A stretch of 64,000 nt of DNA from Streptomyces sp. NBC_00620. GTDB taxonomy: Bacteria; Actinomycetota; Actinomycetes; Streptomycetales; Streptomycetaceae. Positions within the stretch are counted from its first letter, which is position 1, and the number at the start of each line of letters is the position of its first letter. The notes beneath the pieces were generated by a model, which saw only the letters and a list, made by a program, of their open reading frames with translations, was not told the DNA's origin and searched no databases. The position numbers and the translations under genes are program-made. This document shows positions 17,168-25,678 of the stretch, piece after piece. The DNA is taken from positions 2,480,001-2,544,000 of the forward strand of contig NZ_JAPENY010000001.1 of the NCBI RefSeq assembly GCF_026341825.1, read 5' to 3'.

Positions 17168-17856
17168 AGGGCCAACTCCGGTGATTTGAGGGGGTTTTCG
17201 CCGACGGCTCCGGGTGCGCTGCCGGCGGCGTACAGACTCTGCAGGTGCTCGATCAGCGTGATCAGCACCCGCTTGCCGGACTCCCGCGAGCGGGCGTCGC
17301 AGTCGAGCAGCGGGATGTGCGGGTCGAGGTCGAGGGCCTCGCGGATCTGGGCGGGGGTGTGCGCGGGGCCGCCGAAGTCGTTGCAGGCCACGATGAACGG
17401 CATGCCGTGGTGCTCCAGGCGGTCGATGGCGTACCAGGAGTCGTCGATGCGCCGCGTGTCCACGAGCACGACCGCGCCGAGCGTGCCGGAGAACAGGCGG
17501 TCCCAGAGGAACCAGAACCGCTCCTGCCCCGGCGCGCCGAACAGGTACAGCACATTGCGGGCATCGAGCGTGATGCGCCCGAAGTCGAAGGCGACGGTGG
17601 TCGCGGACTTGCCGCGCACCTCGCTGATGTCGTCGATCGCCTCGCCCGCCTGCGTCATCGTCTCCTCGGTGTTGAGGGGACGTATCTCGCTCACGGAGCG
17701 GACCAGCGTCGTCTTGCCGACGCCGAAACCGCCGACAACGACGATCTTGAGGCCGTTGTCCGCCGACGCCGCCAGGGGCGTACGGGCGTCAGAAGGCGAC
17801 GACGACGGCGATGACAGCGATGGCGGCGTACCGGCGTCAGAGGTTACGGAGTCCAA
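17164..17856 (-). CDS. cvnD: Conservon GTPase CvnD, 230 aa
   Basis: A small Ras/MglA-like GTPase of Streptomyces conservons. After a Ser/Pro-rich N-terminal tail, G1 is GGFGVGKTTLVR (about residues 42-53), switch region NTEETMTQAGE, G3 is GAPGQERFWFLWD, and the G4 region is ACNDFGG, where the usual NKxD is reduced to ND as in this family. The TTG at 17856 is taken as start because GGAG lies 8 bases upstream; it begins within the end of cvnC. It probably acts as a membrane-associated switch with CvnA-C. Confidence 0.92.
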   Translation of the reverse strand: MDSVTSDAGTPPSLSSPSSSPSDARTPLAASADNGLKIVVVGGFGVGKTTLVRSVSEIRPLNTEETMTQAGEAIDDISEVRGKSATTVAFDFGRITLDARNVLYLFGAPGQERFWFLWDRLFSGTLGAVVLVDTRRIDDSWYAIDRLEHHGMPFIVACNDFGGPAHTPAQIREALDLDPHIPLLDCDARSRESGKRVLITLIEHLQSLYAAGSAPGAVGENPLKSPELAL

Positions 17857-18193
17857 CGAGCACCTGCTCCAGGATGTCGGGATCGGGGAGGCCGGAAGGA
17901 ACAGCGGTGTGCGGGTGACGGGCGCTGACGCGGCCCGCGGCGAGCAGGTCGGAGAGCAGGATCTTCGTGATGCTCACCGGCAGCCGCAGTTCGGCAGCGA
18001 GCTCGACGACCGCCGTGGGCCGCTGGGCGAACCGCAGGATCGCGGCGTGCTCCGACTGCATGCCCGCCACCGGATCGCACTCGGCGACCACCAGCGTCAC
18101 CAGGTCGAACGGGGCGTCGGGACCGGACCGGCTGCGCCCTCCCGTGAGGGTGTACAGCCGGTCGGGCGCGTCGTCCCTGCCGGGACGGCTCAT
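17837..18193 (-). CDS. cvnC: Conservon DUF742 protein CvnC, 118 aa
   Basis: DUF742 proteins are small winged-helix-like adaptors found only with roadblock proteins and CvnD GTPases. The domain is recognised by RLYTLTGGRSR, FDLVTLVV, EHAAILRF and RLPVSITKILLSDLLAAGRV, and the C-terminus PDPDILEQVLVGLRNL is the canonical ending. Start ATG overlaps the roadblock stop (ATGA); the 3' end overlaps the GTPase start by 20 bases. Length is normal. Confidence 0.92.
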   Translation of the reverse strand: MSRPGRDDAPDRLYTLTGGRSRSGPDAPFDLVTLVVAECDPVAGMQSEHAAILRFAQRPTAVVELAAELRLPVSITKILLSDLLAAGRVSARHPHTAVPSGLPDPDILEQVLVGLRNL

Positions 18194-18597
18194 GACGAAC
18201 GAGGCTGCGCGTTCAGGTGCTCGCCCAGTTGTTCCACCAGTTCGGTCATGTTGTGCCCGACCAGACCGGCGTCCGCGTCCTCGGTCGTGACCACCGCCAG
18301 GTGGGCGCCGTCGCCCGCCTCGACGATGAACAGGACTCCGCCGTAGAACTCGGCCATCGCGGACCGTACGCCTCCGCTGCCGTCGCCGAACTCCACGGAC
18401 GCCCCGTGGGAGAGCGACTGGATGCCGGCGGCGATCGCGGCGAGCTGGTCGGCCTGGTCGACCGAGAGCTCCGGGGTGCGGCACAGCTTCAGGCCGTCGC
18501 GGGAGAGTACGAGCGCGTGCCGCGCGCCCGGGGTGCGCTCAAGGAGGCCCTCGATGAGCCAGGAGAGCTTCTCGTCGGCGGTGGTGGTGCCCGTCAT
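18190..18597 (-). CDS. cvnB: Conservon roadblock/LC7 protein CvnB, 135 aa
   Basis: Roadblock/LC7 domain proteins act as GTPase regulators or scaffolds. The sequence has the family's LSWLIEGLLERTPGARHALVLSRDGL opening, then ADQLAAIAAGIQSL and VEFGDGSGG, and an ILF-type final strand. It overlaps cvnA and cvnC by ATGA on both sides, so stoichiometric production is likely. Confidence 0.93.
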   Translation of the reverse strand: MTGTTTADEKLSWLIEGLLERTPGARHALVLSRDGLKLCRTPELSVDQADQLAAIAAGIQSLSHGASVEFGDGSGGVRSAMAEFYGGVLFIVEAGDGAHLAVVTTEDADAGLVGHNMTELVEQLGEHLNAQPRSS

Positions 18598-20297
18598 GGG
18601 GTGGTGTGGCCTTCCGGGTGCGAGTGGGAGTGCGGGGACGAGGACACGGCGGCGGCCGTGTCCTCTACGGCTTTGTTGTCGGCGTCGGTGGCGTCGGTGG
18701 CGTCAGTGGCGTCAGTGGCTGCGGGGGTGTCGGTGTCGGCCGCCGTGGCGCGTACCGCCTGGCGGAAGCTGCTGAAGCGGTCGGCCCTGGCCTTGGCTCT
18801 GTCCGGGGTTCCGGGAGCGGGGGTACGGGGCTCCGCGTCGGCCGCCTGGCCGGTGACGTGCGCGCGGCTGCGTTCGGCGTGCGCGAGGGTGCGGCCGCGG
18901 CGGCGCTTGGGGAGGCCGCCCGTCGACGGGGAGTCCGCCTCGTGCCGGGGCGAGTCGTGGGTGGGTACGGGGTCCGGGTCGAGGTCGTCGGCGGCGCGGG
19001 CGGCGGCGTACGACACCTCGGGTACCGGCACGGTCTCGTCGAGTTCGGTCTCGGTGAGCTCGGGCTCGGACTCCGCGGGCAGTGGGACGGGCGGGAGGGT
19101 CGGGAGATTCGGCAGGGTGAGGAGGTCCTGGGGGATGAGCATCAGGACGCCCGTGCCGCCGCGTGCGGAGGGTCGGAAGGACACCTTCAGGCCGTGCTTG
19201 CGGGCGAGCCGGCCGACCACCGCGAGGCCGAGCCGGGTGCCGGTGAGCCCGCCCAGTTCGACGCTGTCACCGGACACGGCACGCTCGGCGCGGCGCAGCT
19301 GGACGTCGCCCATGACCAGGCCGCTGTCCTCGACGGAGACGATGACTCCGGCCGGGACCTCCTCGACGTACACATGCACTTCGGCGGTCGGCGGCGAGAA
19401 GTTCGCGGCGTTGTCGAGGAGTTCGGCGATTGCGTGCATCACGCCCTCGGCGGCGTGCCCGGCGACGGCGGCCTCGCTGGCTGAGTGGACGCGGACGCGC
19501 TGGTAGCCGCCGATGCGGCCCATCGCGCCGCGCAGGATCGACTCCATGACGATGGGCCGCGCCCAGCGGCGGCCGGAGCGCGCGCCGGAGAGGACGGCGA
19601 CGGAGTCGGCGAGGCGGCCCGCCTGCGCGGTGCGGTGGTCGAGGTGCAGCAGGTCGGCGAGGACCTCCTCGTCGGAGTGCCGCTCCTCCATGGCGCGCAG
19701 GTCGGCGAGCATGCCGGTGGACAGCGCCTGCATCCGGCCCGCCGCGTTGGCGGTCGACGCGAGCGCGGCGGCGCGGTCACCGATGGCCTGCCGGGCGCGC
19801 TCGGCCTGCTGGGCGTGCTCCTTGGTGAGGCGGTCCATTTCCTCGGTGAGCTGCTGCCGCTCGGTCGCGAACTCCTCGGTGAGGCGCGCGCGTTCCTGGG
19901 CCGCGGACTCCGTGAGCCGTACGCGTTCCAGGGCCGACGCCTCGGCCAGTCGCGCCCGCTCACGGGCGACGTCGCCGGTCAGCCGGGCCTGCTCCTGGTT
20001 GAACTCCTCGGTCAGCCGGGCCCGTTCCTGGAGGAGCCGTCCGGCGTCCTGGGTCACGGCGTCGAGCCGGCGGCGTACCAGCTTCGAGGTCTGTACGGAG
20101 TACGCGGCCACCGCGACGGCCGCGCACAGCAGTACGGCGGCGGCGCCCGCGCCCCAGGCGAGGGGGACGCGTACCGAGCCGGGCGCCAGGTAGGCCGCTT
20201 CGGCGACTGCGAGTGCGGCCAGGACGGCGGTGATCAGGGGAGCGGGCGCGACGGCTCGGAGCGTGGGTCGTTCGCCGGAGGGGATGGGCGCGGTCAT
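18594..20297 (-). CDS. cvnA: Conservon sensor kinase-like protein CvnA, 567 aa
   Basis: Two adjacent N-terminal transmembrane helices (about residues 15-35 and 42-65) are followed by a long coiled coil made of repeats around ERARLTE (residues 85-160), then an HATPase_c domain: N-box AIAELLDNAANFSPP, G1 VSVEDSGLVMGD, and G2/G3 GLAVVGRLARKHGLKV with GGTGVLML. The last 170 residues are low-complexity and charged. There is no extracellular sensor domain and the dimerisation histidine is only suggested by LHLDHRTAQAGR. ATG 20297 is chosen; the frame remains open upstream through a repeat array. It is the first conservon gene. Confidence 0.88.
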   Translation of the reverse strand: MTAPIPSGERPTLRAVAPAPLITAVLAALAVAEAAYLAPGSVRVPLAWGAGAAAVLLCAAVAVAAYSVQTSKLVRRRLDAVTQDAGRLLQERARLTEEFNQEQARLTGDVARERARLAEASALERVRLTESAAQERARLTEEFATERQQLTEEMDRLTKEHAQQAERARQAIGDRAAALASTANAAGRMQALSTGMLADLRAMEERHSDEEVLADLLHLDHRTAQAGRLADSVAVLSGARSGRRWARPIVMESILRGAMGRIGGYQRVRVHSASEAAVAGHAAEGVMHAIAELLDNAANFSPPTAEVHVYVEEVPAGVIVSVEDSGLVMGDVQLRRAERAVSGDSVELGGLTGTRLGLAVVGRLARKHGLKVSFRPSARGGTGVLMLIPQDLLTLPNLPTLPPVPLPAESEPELTETELDETVPVPEVSYAAARAADDLDPDPVPTHDSPRHEADSPSTGGLPKRRRGRTLAHAERSRAHVTGQAADAEPRTPAPGTPDRAKARADRFSSFRQAVRATAADTDTPAATDATDATDATDADNKAVEDTAAAVSSSPHSHSHPEGHTTP

Positions 20298-20301
20298 GAA
20301 T

Positions 20302-20417
20302 CGTGTCCTCGGTCGTGTCCTGGGCGAGGTTCCTGTGCGCGGTTCCTGGTGCGAAGTTCCTGGGTGAGGTTCCTGCGCGCGGCTCTTGTGCGGTTCTTGC
20401 GCGCGGTTCCTGGGCGA
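20302..20417. repeat. Degenerate 13-base tandem repeat upstream of cvnA
   Basis: About eight imperfect copies of a unit close to GTTCCTGNGCGCG run through this segment directly before the cvnA start codon (seen on the plus strand). The unit is not a multiple of three and the copies vary from 11 to 14 bases. Confidence 0.7.
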
Positions 20418-20449
20418 GAAGCGACACCGGGTGCTCAACTCGCCGTCAC

Positions 20450-20583
20450 TATATGAGAGTTCGTGATCGAATTGGGAAGGTTCCCGTTCTTGGCCTCATA
20501 ATCCGATCACGATTCGGCCGGTCGAACGTCGTCACTGTGTGGCGTCGGTCGTCACTGTCAGTGCCTGGGGGCATGCTGGGGAC
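20450..20583. promoter_or_regulatory. Divergent promoter region of conservon and FAD/Fe-S dehydrogenase
   Basis: TATAGT on the minus strand (complement of 20449-20454) is a good -10 for the conservon. CGTGATCG (20462-20469) and CGATCACG (20505-20512) form an inverted repeat that may be an operator. Two CGTCACTGT-type direct repeats lie near 20530 and 20551. Confidence 0.4.
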
Positions 20584-23500
20584 ATGACTGATCTCGGGGC
20601 ACTGCGGGCGGGGTTGCGGAAGGCCGTGCGCGGCGAGGTCGCCTTCGACGCGACCGCGCGGGCGCTGACCACCATGGACGCCTCCAACTACCGGCGCGTC
20701 CCGCTCGGCGTCGTGTCCCCGCGCGACGCCGACGACGTGGCGGCCGCCCTCTCCGTGTGCCGCGAGCACGGTGTGCCGGTCGTGCCGCGCGGTGGCGGCA
20801 CCTCGATCGCCGGGCAGGCGACGGGCACGGGCGTCGTGCTGGACTTCACGCGTCACATGAACCGGATCGTGTCGCTCGATACCGATGCCTGTACGGCGGT
20901 GGTGCAGCCCGGTGTCGTACTGGACCGTCTCCAGGACGCCGCCGCCCCGCACGGCCTGCGCTTCGGCCCCGACCCCTCGACCCACAGCCGCTGCACCCTC
21001 GGCGGAATGATCGGCAACAATTCGTGCGGCTCGCACTCGGTCGCCTGGGGCACTACGGCGGACAGCGTGCGGGAGCTGTCGGTGGTCACGGGTGATGGGG
21101 CCGCCGTGCGGCTGGGGCAGGACTGGGCGGGCGCCCCTGACGGTCTCCGGACCCTGGTGGAAGGCGAGTTGGCGCGCCTGCGCACCGGCTTCCCCGATCT
21201 TCCCCGCCGTATCTCCGGCTATGCGCTGGATGCCCTCCTGCCCGAGAAGGGCGCGGATGTCGCCCGGTCGTTCTGCGGCTCCGAGGGCACGTTGGGGGTG
21301 CTGACCGAGGCGGTCGTACGACTGGTCGAGGCGCCCCGCGCGCGGGCGCTGGCCGTGCTGGCGTACCCGGACGAGAGCGCCGCGGCGGAGGCGGCGGCCG
21401 GGCTGCTGCCGCACGGGCCGCTGACGGTGGAGGGGATGGCCGCCGATCTCGTACGCGCCGATGCGGGGCTGCCGCGGGGCGGGGCCTGGCTCTTCGTGGA
21501 GACCGGCGGAGCGGACGCGGGGGAGGCGCGCGCGCGTGCCGACGCGATCGTGCGGGCCGCCGACGTCGTCGACTCCCTCGTGGTCACCGACCCGGCCGGG
21601 ATGCGCGCGCTGTGGCGGCTGCGCGAGGACGCCAGCGGTACGGCGACGCGGATGCCGGATGGCAGCGAGGCCTGGCCCGGCTGGGAGGACTGCGCGGTGC
21701 CGCCGGCCCGGCTCGGGCCGTATCTCCGCGACTTCCGGGCCCTGTTGACGGCCCACGGGCTGCGCGGCACGCCGTACGGGCACTTCGGCGACGGCTGCAT
21801 CCACGTGCGCATCGACTTCGACCTGATGACCGGTGACGGGATCGGTCGCTTCCGGCGCTTCTCGGAGGCGCTCGCGGAAGTCGTTGTGTCCCACGGGGGG
21901 TCCCTGTCCGGTGAGCACGGGGACGGGCAGGCGCGGGCGGAGCTGCTGCCGAAGATGTACGGCGACGAGATGGTTGCTCTCTTCGAGCGGGTCAAGGGTG
22001 TCTGGGATCCGGACGATCTGCTCAACCCCGGGATGCTGGTGCGGCCGCATCGGCTGGACGAGAACCTGCGGTTCGCGGTGTTGCCGAGGGAGCCGGTGGA
22101 TGTGGCCTTCGGGTATCCGGCGGACGGTGGGGACTTCTCGGCGGCTGTGCGGAGGTGTGTGGGGGTTGCCAAGTGTCGTACGTCTGTGGGGGGTTCGGGG
22201 GCTTCGGGGGCCGTGGGGTCTTCGGCTGATGTCATGTGCCCTTCGTTCCGGGTGACCGGTGAGGAGGAGCACTCCACGCGGGGGCGGGCGCGGTTGCTGC
22301 ACGAGATGCTCGCGGGTGAGGTGGTGACCGACGGGTGGCGGTCTACGGAGGTCCGTGATGCGTTGGACCTCTGCCTCTCCTGCAAGGGGTGCCGGTCCGA
22401 CTGTCCGGTCGGCGTCGACATGGCCACGTACAAGGCGGAGTTCCTTCACCATCACTACGAAGGGCGGCGGCGGCCGGCGGCCCACTACGCCATGGGGTGG
22501 TTGCCGCTGTGGCTCGGGCTTGTCGCTCGGACGCGCATGGCGGCGGTCGTCAACTTCCTTGCTGAGGTGGGGCCGTTGGCGGGGCTGGCCAAGAGGGTGG
22601 GCGGGATCGCGCCCGAGCGGGGGATTCCGGCGGTGGCTCGGGAGACCTTCAGTCGGTGGTGGTCGCGGAGGTTTCGGGCTCGGGTGCGGGGGTTTGTGCG
22701 GGATCGGAAGCGGGGGGTTCGGAGGCCGTTTCCGGGGTTCGGGGCCGGGGCCGGCTCTGGTGGAGAGGTCGTCGTCCTGTGGCCGGACACCTTCACCGAG
22801 CATCTCTCACCGGCGGTGGGCCGGGCCGCCGTAGACGTCCTGGAGGCGGCGGGGCTGATGGTGCTGCTGCCGCCGACGAAGGTGATGAGGTTCACGCCGG
22901 CGGGGGAGGAGGCGGGGGCGGGGGCGTTCAGCGGTCCGATCGGGGACGGTGTGACGAAGGGGCCCATTGGGTTCGGTGCGTTTCTGCCGCGGCGCCGTCG
23001 CCGTGTTTGCTGCGGGCTGACGTACGTCTCGACGGGCCAGCTCGACCGTGCGCGCACCGTGATGCGGCGCACGCTGGACCTTATGGAGCCCTACCTGGAG
23101 ATGGGCACCCCGGTCGTCGTCCTGGAACCGAGCTGTGCCGCTGCCCTCCGTACCGACCTGCCTGAGTTGCTGCACGACGATCCGCGTGCGGCGCGTCTGG
23201 CGGCGGCTGTCACGACGTTTGCGGAGGCCCTGGAACGGCACGCTCCGCACTGGACTCCGCCTCGGGTGGACCGGCCGGTCGTCGGTCAGACCCACTGCCA
23301 CCAGCACGCGGTTCTCGGCGACGGTGCCGACCGCCGCCTGCGCGAGGCGGCCGGCCTGACCGGGGCGCTCGCGGGCGGTTGCTGTGGCCTTGCCGGCAAC
23401 TTCGGCTTTGAGAGGGGGCATTACGAGGTCTCGGCGGCCTGCGCCGAGGAGCAACTGCTGCCGGCCGTACGGGAGGCCGCGGACGGTGCGGTGGTTCTGG

Positions 23501-23607
23501 CGGACGGGTTCTCCTGCCGTACGCAGTTGGAGCAGTTGGCGGGGAGGCGGGGGCGGCATTTGGCGGAGGTGCTGGCGGAGGGGCTGGAGGGGCGGGACCG
23601 GGGCTGA
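20584..23607 (+). CDS. FAD-linked and Fe-S-containing oxidoreductase (YdiJ/GlcD-GlcF fusion type), 1007 aa
   Basis: The N-terminal half is a PCMH-type FAD-binding dehydrogenase (PRGGGTSIAGQATG, then FGPDPSTHSRCTLGGMIGNN) followed by an FAD-oxidase C domain containing SGEHGDGQARAELLPKMYG. The second half has two Fe-S segments, the clearer being CLSCKGCRSDCPVG, then CCG and GGCCGLAGNFGFE cysteine-rich domains as in GlcF/HdrD. This architecture matches E. coli YdiJ, reported as a D-2-hydroxyglutarate dehydrogenase; D-lactate is an alternative substrate. A Gly/Ser-rich insertion separates the first cluster cysteines. Start ATG 20584 is preceded by GGGGA. Confidence 0.87.
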   Translation: MTDLGALRAGLRKAVRGEVAFDATARALTTMDASNYRRVPLGVVSPRDADDVAAALSVCREHGVPVVPRGGGTSIAGQATGTGVVLDFTRHMNRIVSLDTDACTAVVQPGVVLDRLQDAAAPHGLRFGPDPSTHSRCTLGGMIGNNSCGSHSVAWGTTADSVRELSVVTGDGAAVRLGQDWAGAPDGLRTLVEGELARLRTGFPDLPRRISGYALDALLPEKGADVARSFCGSEGTLGVLTEAVVRLVEAPRARALAVLAYPDESAAAEAAAGLLPHGPLTVEGMAADLVRADAGLPRGGAWLFVETGGADAGEARARADAIVRAADVVDSLVVTDPAGMRALWRLREDASGTATRMPDGSEAWPGWEDCAVPPARLGPYLRDFRALLTAHGLRGTPYGHFGDGCIHVRIDFDLMTGDGIGRFRRFSEALAEVVVSHGGSLSGEHGDGQARAELLPKMYGDEMVALFERVKGVWDPDDLLNPGMLVRPHRLDENLRFAVLPREPVDVAFGYPADGGDFSAAVRRCVGVAKCRTSVGGSGASGAVGSSADVMCPSFRVTGEEEHSTRGRARLLHEMLAGEVVTDGWRSTEVRDALDLCLSCKGCRSDCPVGVDMATYKAEFLHHHYEGRRRPAAHYAMGWLPLWLGLVARTRMAAVVNFLAEVGPLAGLAKRVGGIAPERGIPAVARETFSRWWSRRFRARVRGFVRDRKRGVRRPFPGFGAGAGSGGEVVVLWPDTFTEHLSPAVGRAAVDVLEAAGLMVLLPPTKVMRFTPAGEEAGAGAFSGPIGDGVTKGPIGFGAFLPRRRRRVCCGLTYVSTGQLDRARTVMRRTLDLMEPYLEMGTPVVVLEPSCAAALRTDLPELLHDDPRAARLAAAVTTFAEALERHAPHWTPPRVDRPVVGQTHCHQHAVLGDGADRRLREAAGLTGALAGGCCGLAGNFGFERGHYEVSAACAEEQLLPAVREAADGAVVLADGFSCRTQLEQLAGRRGRHLAEVLAEGLEGRDRG

Positions 23608-23624
23608 TGCCGGGTGGGTGGGTC

Positions 23625-23737
23625 GGGGGCGTGCCGGTACGTCCGCCCGTCGCCGCCGGATCAGACGTTGGCCGGGCAGTGAAACGTCCGGTGACGCGGA
23701 CGTACGCGACGGGCTTTGGACGTACCGGCACGCCCCC
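23625..23737. repeat. Long multi-tier inverted repeat
   Basis: Bases 23625-23644 and 23718-23737 are perfectly complementary (20 bp). After a three-base bulge, 23645-23653 pairs with 23706-23714 (9 bp). The central 50 bases hold a further hairpin (GACGTT 23664-23669 with AACGTC 23683-23688). Both flanking genes read rightwards, so it may terminate the dehydrogenase gene, but it is far larger than other terminators here. Confidence 0.75.
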
Positions 23738-23864
23738 TCCCGCCGGTGGGCGGCTGCGGGGCGTCCGGTGTGTTCGGTGTGTGGAGGGGGCGGGCGAGCG
23801 CTGGGCCGTGGGTGGGTCAGGTACTGGGCAGTGAGGCGTGATCGTCCGTTGGCATACTCCGATC

Positions 23865-24389
23865 ATGGACGTGAGCACTGGCGCCGGGGGCACGTGGGCG
23901 CTGCGGGTCGCTGAGCCTGCGGATGTCGACGTGATCGCGGAGTTGCGGGCGGCTGTGATGCGGCCGGATCTGGAGCGGCTGGGTCGGTTCGATGAGCGTC
24001 GGGTACGGCAGCGGCTGCGGGACTCCTTCTCTGTGCGGTACACGTCGGTCGTCGTGGTCGACGGTGCCTTTGCGGGGTGCGTGACACTGCGACCGGGCGA
24101 GGGCGAGGGCGAGGGCGATGGCGAGGGTGCGGGTGCGGGTGATGGTTGTCAGTGGCTGGAGCACTTCTATCTCGACCCCCGGTTCCAGGGGCGTGGGCTT
24201 GGGTCGGCGGTTCTGTGCGCTCTGCTGGACCGGGTGGACGCCGAACGCGTGACCGTACGCCTGAACGTGCTGCGCGGTAGTGCTGCTCAGCGTCTCTACC
24301 GACGTCATGGTTTCACCGTGGAGACGCAGGACCCGGTCGACGTCTTCATGGTTCGCCCGCCCACCAACACCGAGGAGCCCCACGTATGA
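23865..24389 (+). CDS. GNAT-family N-acetyltransferase, 174 aa
   Basis: A single GNAT domain: N-terminal VAEPADVDVIAELRAAVM, the acetyl-CoA pyrophosphate loop FQGRGLGSAVL, and the C-terminal SAAQRLYRRHGF strand-helix. Between strands lies an unusual run alternating Gly with Glu, Asp or Ala, encoded by tandem GGCGAG hexamers (24095-24146). ATG 23865 is favoured; GTG 23838 is in frame. It overlaps the FemX-like gene by ATGA and so is probably made together with it. Confidence 0.85.
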   Translation: MDVSTGAGGTWALRVAEPADVDVIAELRAAVMRPDLERLGRFDERRVRQRLRDSFSVRYTSVVVVDGAFAGCVTLRPGEGEGEGDGEGAGAGDGCQWLEHFYLDPRFQGRGLGSAVLCALLDRVDAERVTVRLNVLRGSAAQRLYRRHGFTVETQDPVDVFMVRPPTNTEEPHV

Positions 24390-25519
24390 GTCTGAGTCTG
24401 CGTCCGATCACCCGCGAAGAGCATCTGGCGTTCATTGGGAGCCGTCCGTCCGCGAGCCATATGCAGGTGCCTTCATGGGGTGATGTGAAGCCTGACTGGC
24501 GGGCGGAGAGTCTGGGCTGGTTCGAAGAGGGTGGAGGGGACGGGCGGCTTGTCGGGGTGGGGCTGGTGTTGATGCGGCCGCTGCCGAAGGTCAAGCGGTA
24601 CCTCGCCTATCTGCCCGAGGGGCCTGTCATCGACTGGCACGCCTCGGACCTTGAGCGCTGGCTCGATCCGATGCTGGCGCACCTCAAGACGCGGGGCGCG
24701 TTCTCGGTGAAGATGGGGCCGCCCGTGGTCGTACGCCGGTGGAATGCGGACGCGGTCAAGGCGGCGATCGCCGATCCGGTGGCGCGGCGGCTGGGTGACG
24801 CAGCGGCGACCACGTACGAGCCGAGGGCCTTCGAGCTCGCGGAACGCCTGCGGCGCATGGGCTGGCAGCAGACCGAGCCGGGTGGTGAGGACGGATTCGC
24901 GGCCGGGCAGCCGCGGTACGTGTTCCAGGTGCCGTTCGCCGGGCGGTCGCTCGAGGAGATCCACCAGGGCCTCAACCAGCAGTGGCGGCGCAACATCAAG
25001 AAGGCCGACAAAGCCGGCGTGAAGGTGGTGCGGGGCGGTTACGACGACCTGCCCGCCTTCTACGAGCTGTACGCCGAGACGGCCGGACGCGACCGTTTCA
25101 TCCCGCGCCCCCTGCCCTACTTCCAGCGCATGTGGACCGCGCTGACGGCCGAGGACCCGGACCGTATGCGCCTCTACCTCGCCCACCACGACGGGGACAT
25201 CCTCGCCGCCGCCACCATGCTGACCGTCGGCGGACACGTCTGGTACTCCTACGGCGCCTCCACCAGCCGCAAGCGCGAGGTCCAGCCGAACAACGCCATC
25301 CAGTGGCGCATGATGTCCGACGCCCACGAACTGGGCGCCTCCGTCTACGACTTCCGCGGCATCACCGACACCCTGGACGAGACCAACCACCTCCTCGGCC
25401 TCCTCCGGTTCAAGGTCGGCGCGGGCGGCGAGGCCGCCGAGTACCTCGGAGAGTGGGACTTCCCCCTCAATCGCGTCCTCCACAAGGCGCTGGATCTGTA
25501 CATGGCCCGTCGCGGGTGA
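24386..25519 (+). CDS. FemX/FemAB-type peptidoglycan aminoacyltransferase, 377 aa
   Basis: Fem transferases move an amino acid from tRNA onto the lipid II stem peptide. The N-terminus ITREEHLAFIGSRPSASHMQVPSWGDVK is typical of Streptomyces FemX/VanK proteins, and the second GNAT-like half has LNQQWRRNIKKADKAGVKV, YGASTSRKREVQPNNAIQWRMM and the C-terminal FRGITDTLDETNHLLGLLRFKVG GxxGE region. In Streptomyces FemX adds the first glycine; a VanK-like or paralogous role with another specificity is equally possible. It acts at the inner membrane face. Confidence 0.85.
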   Translation: MSLSLRPITREEHLAFIGSRPSASHMQVPSWGDVKPDWRAESLGWFEEGGGDGRLVGVGLVLMRPLPKVKRYLAYLPEGPVIDWHASDLERWLDPMLAHLKTRGAFSVKMGPPVVVRRWNADAVKAAIADPVARRLGDAAATTYEPRAFELAERLRRMGWQQTEPGGEDGFAAGQPRYVFQVPFAGRSLEEIHQGLNQQWRRNIKKADKAGVKVVRGGYDDLPAFYELYAETAGRDRFIPRPLPYFQRMWTALTAEDPDRMRLYLAHHDGDILAAATMLTVGGHVWYSYGASTSRKREVQPNNAIQWRMMSDAHELGASVYDFRGITDTLDETNHLLGLLRFKVGAGGEAAEYLGEWDFPLNRVLHKALDLYMARRG

Positions 25520-25678
25520 CCCATTGCCGCCGAGGGTGAGCCATCGCACCCGTCGCGCCCTGCGGTAAGTGGTAAAAGAGGTTCACAGCCCTGACGTAGT
25601 CCATTACCCTGGACTGGAAAGTGCAGCAGGGTAGACGAATATCAGCGAACCTCGACTTGAACTTCCTGGACGGAACCC

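Noticed and set aside
14733..20297. Part of a secondary-metabolite gene cluster because of the two P450s
   Set aside because: The roadblock, DUF742 and GTPase genes show a conservon; no biosynthetic core gene is nearby.
20302..20417. CRISPR array candidate
   Set aside because: Units of 11-14 bases without spacers; ordinary tandem repeat.
18594..20438. Longer CvnA starting at TTG 20438
   Set aside because: No ribosome-binding site; the added residues are translated repeats.
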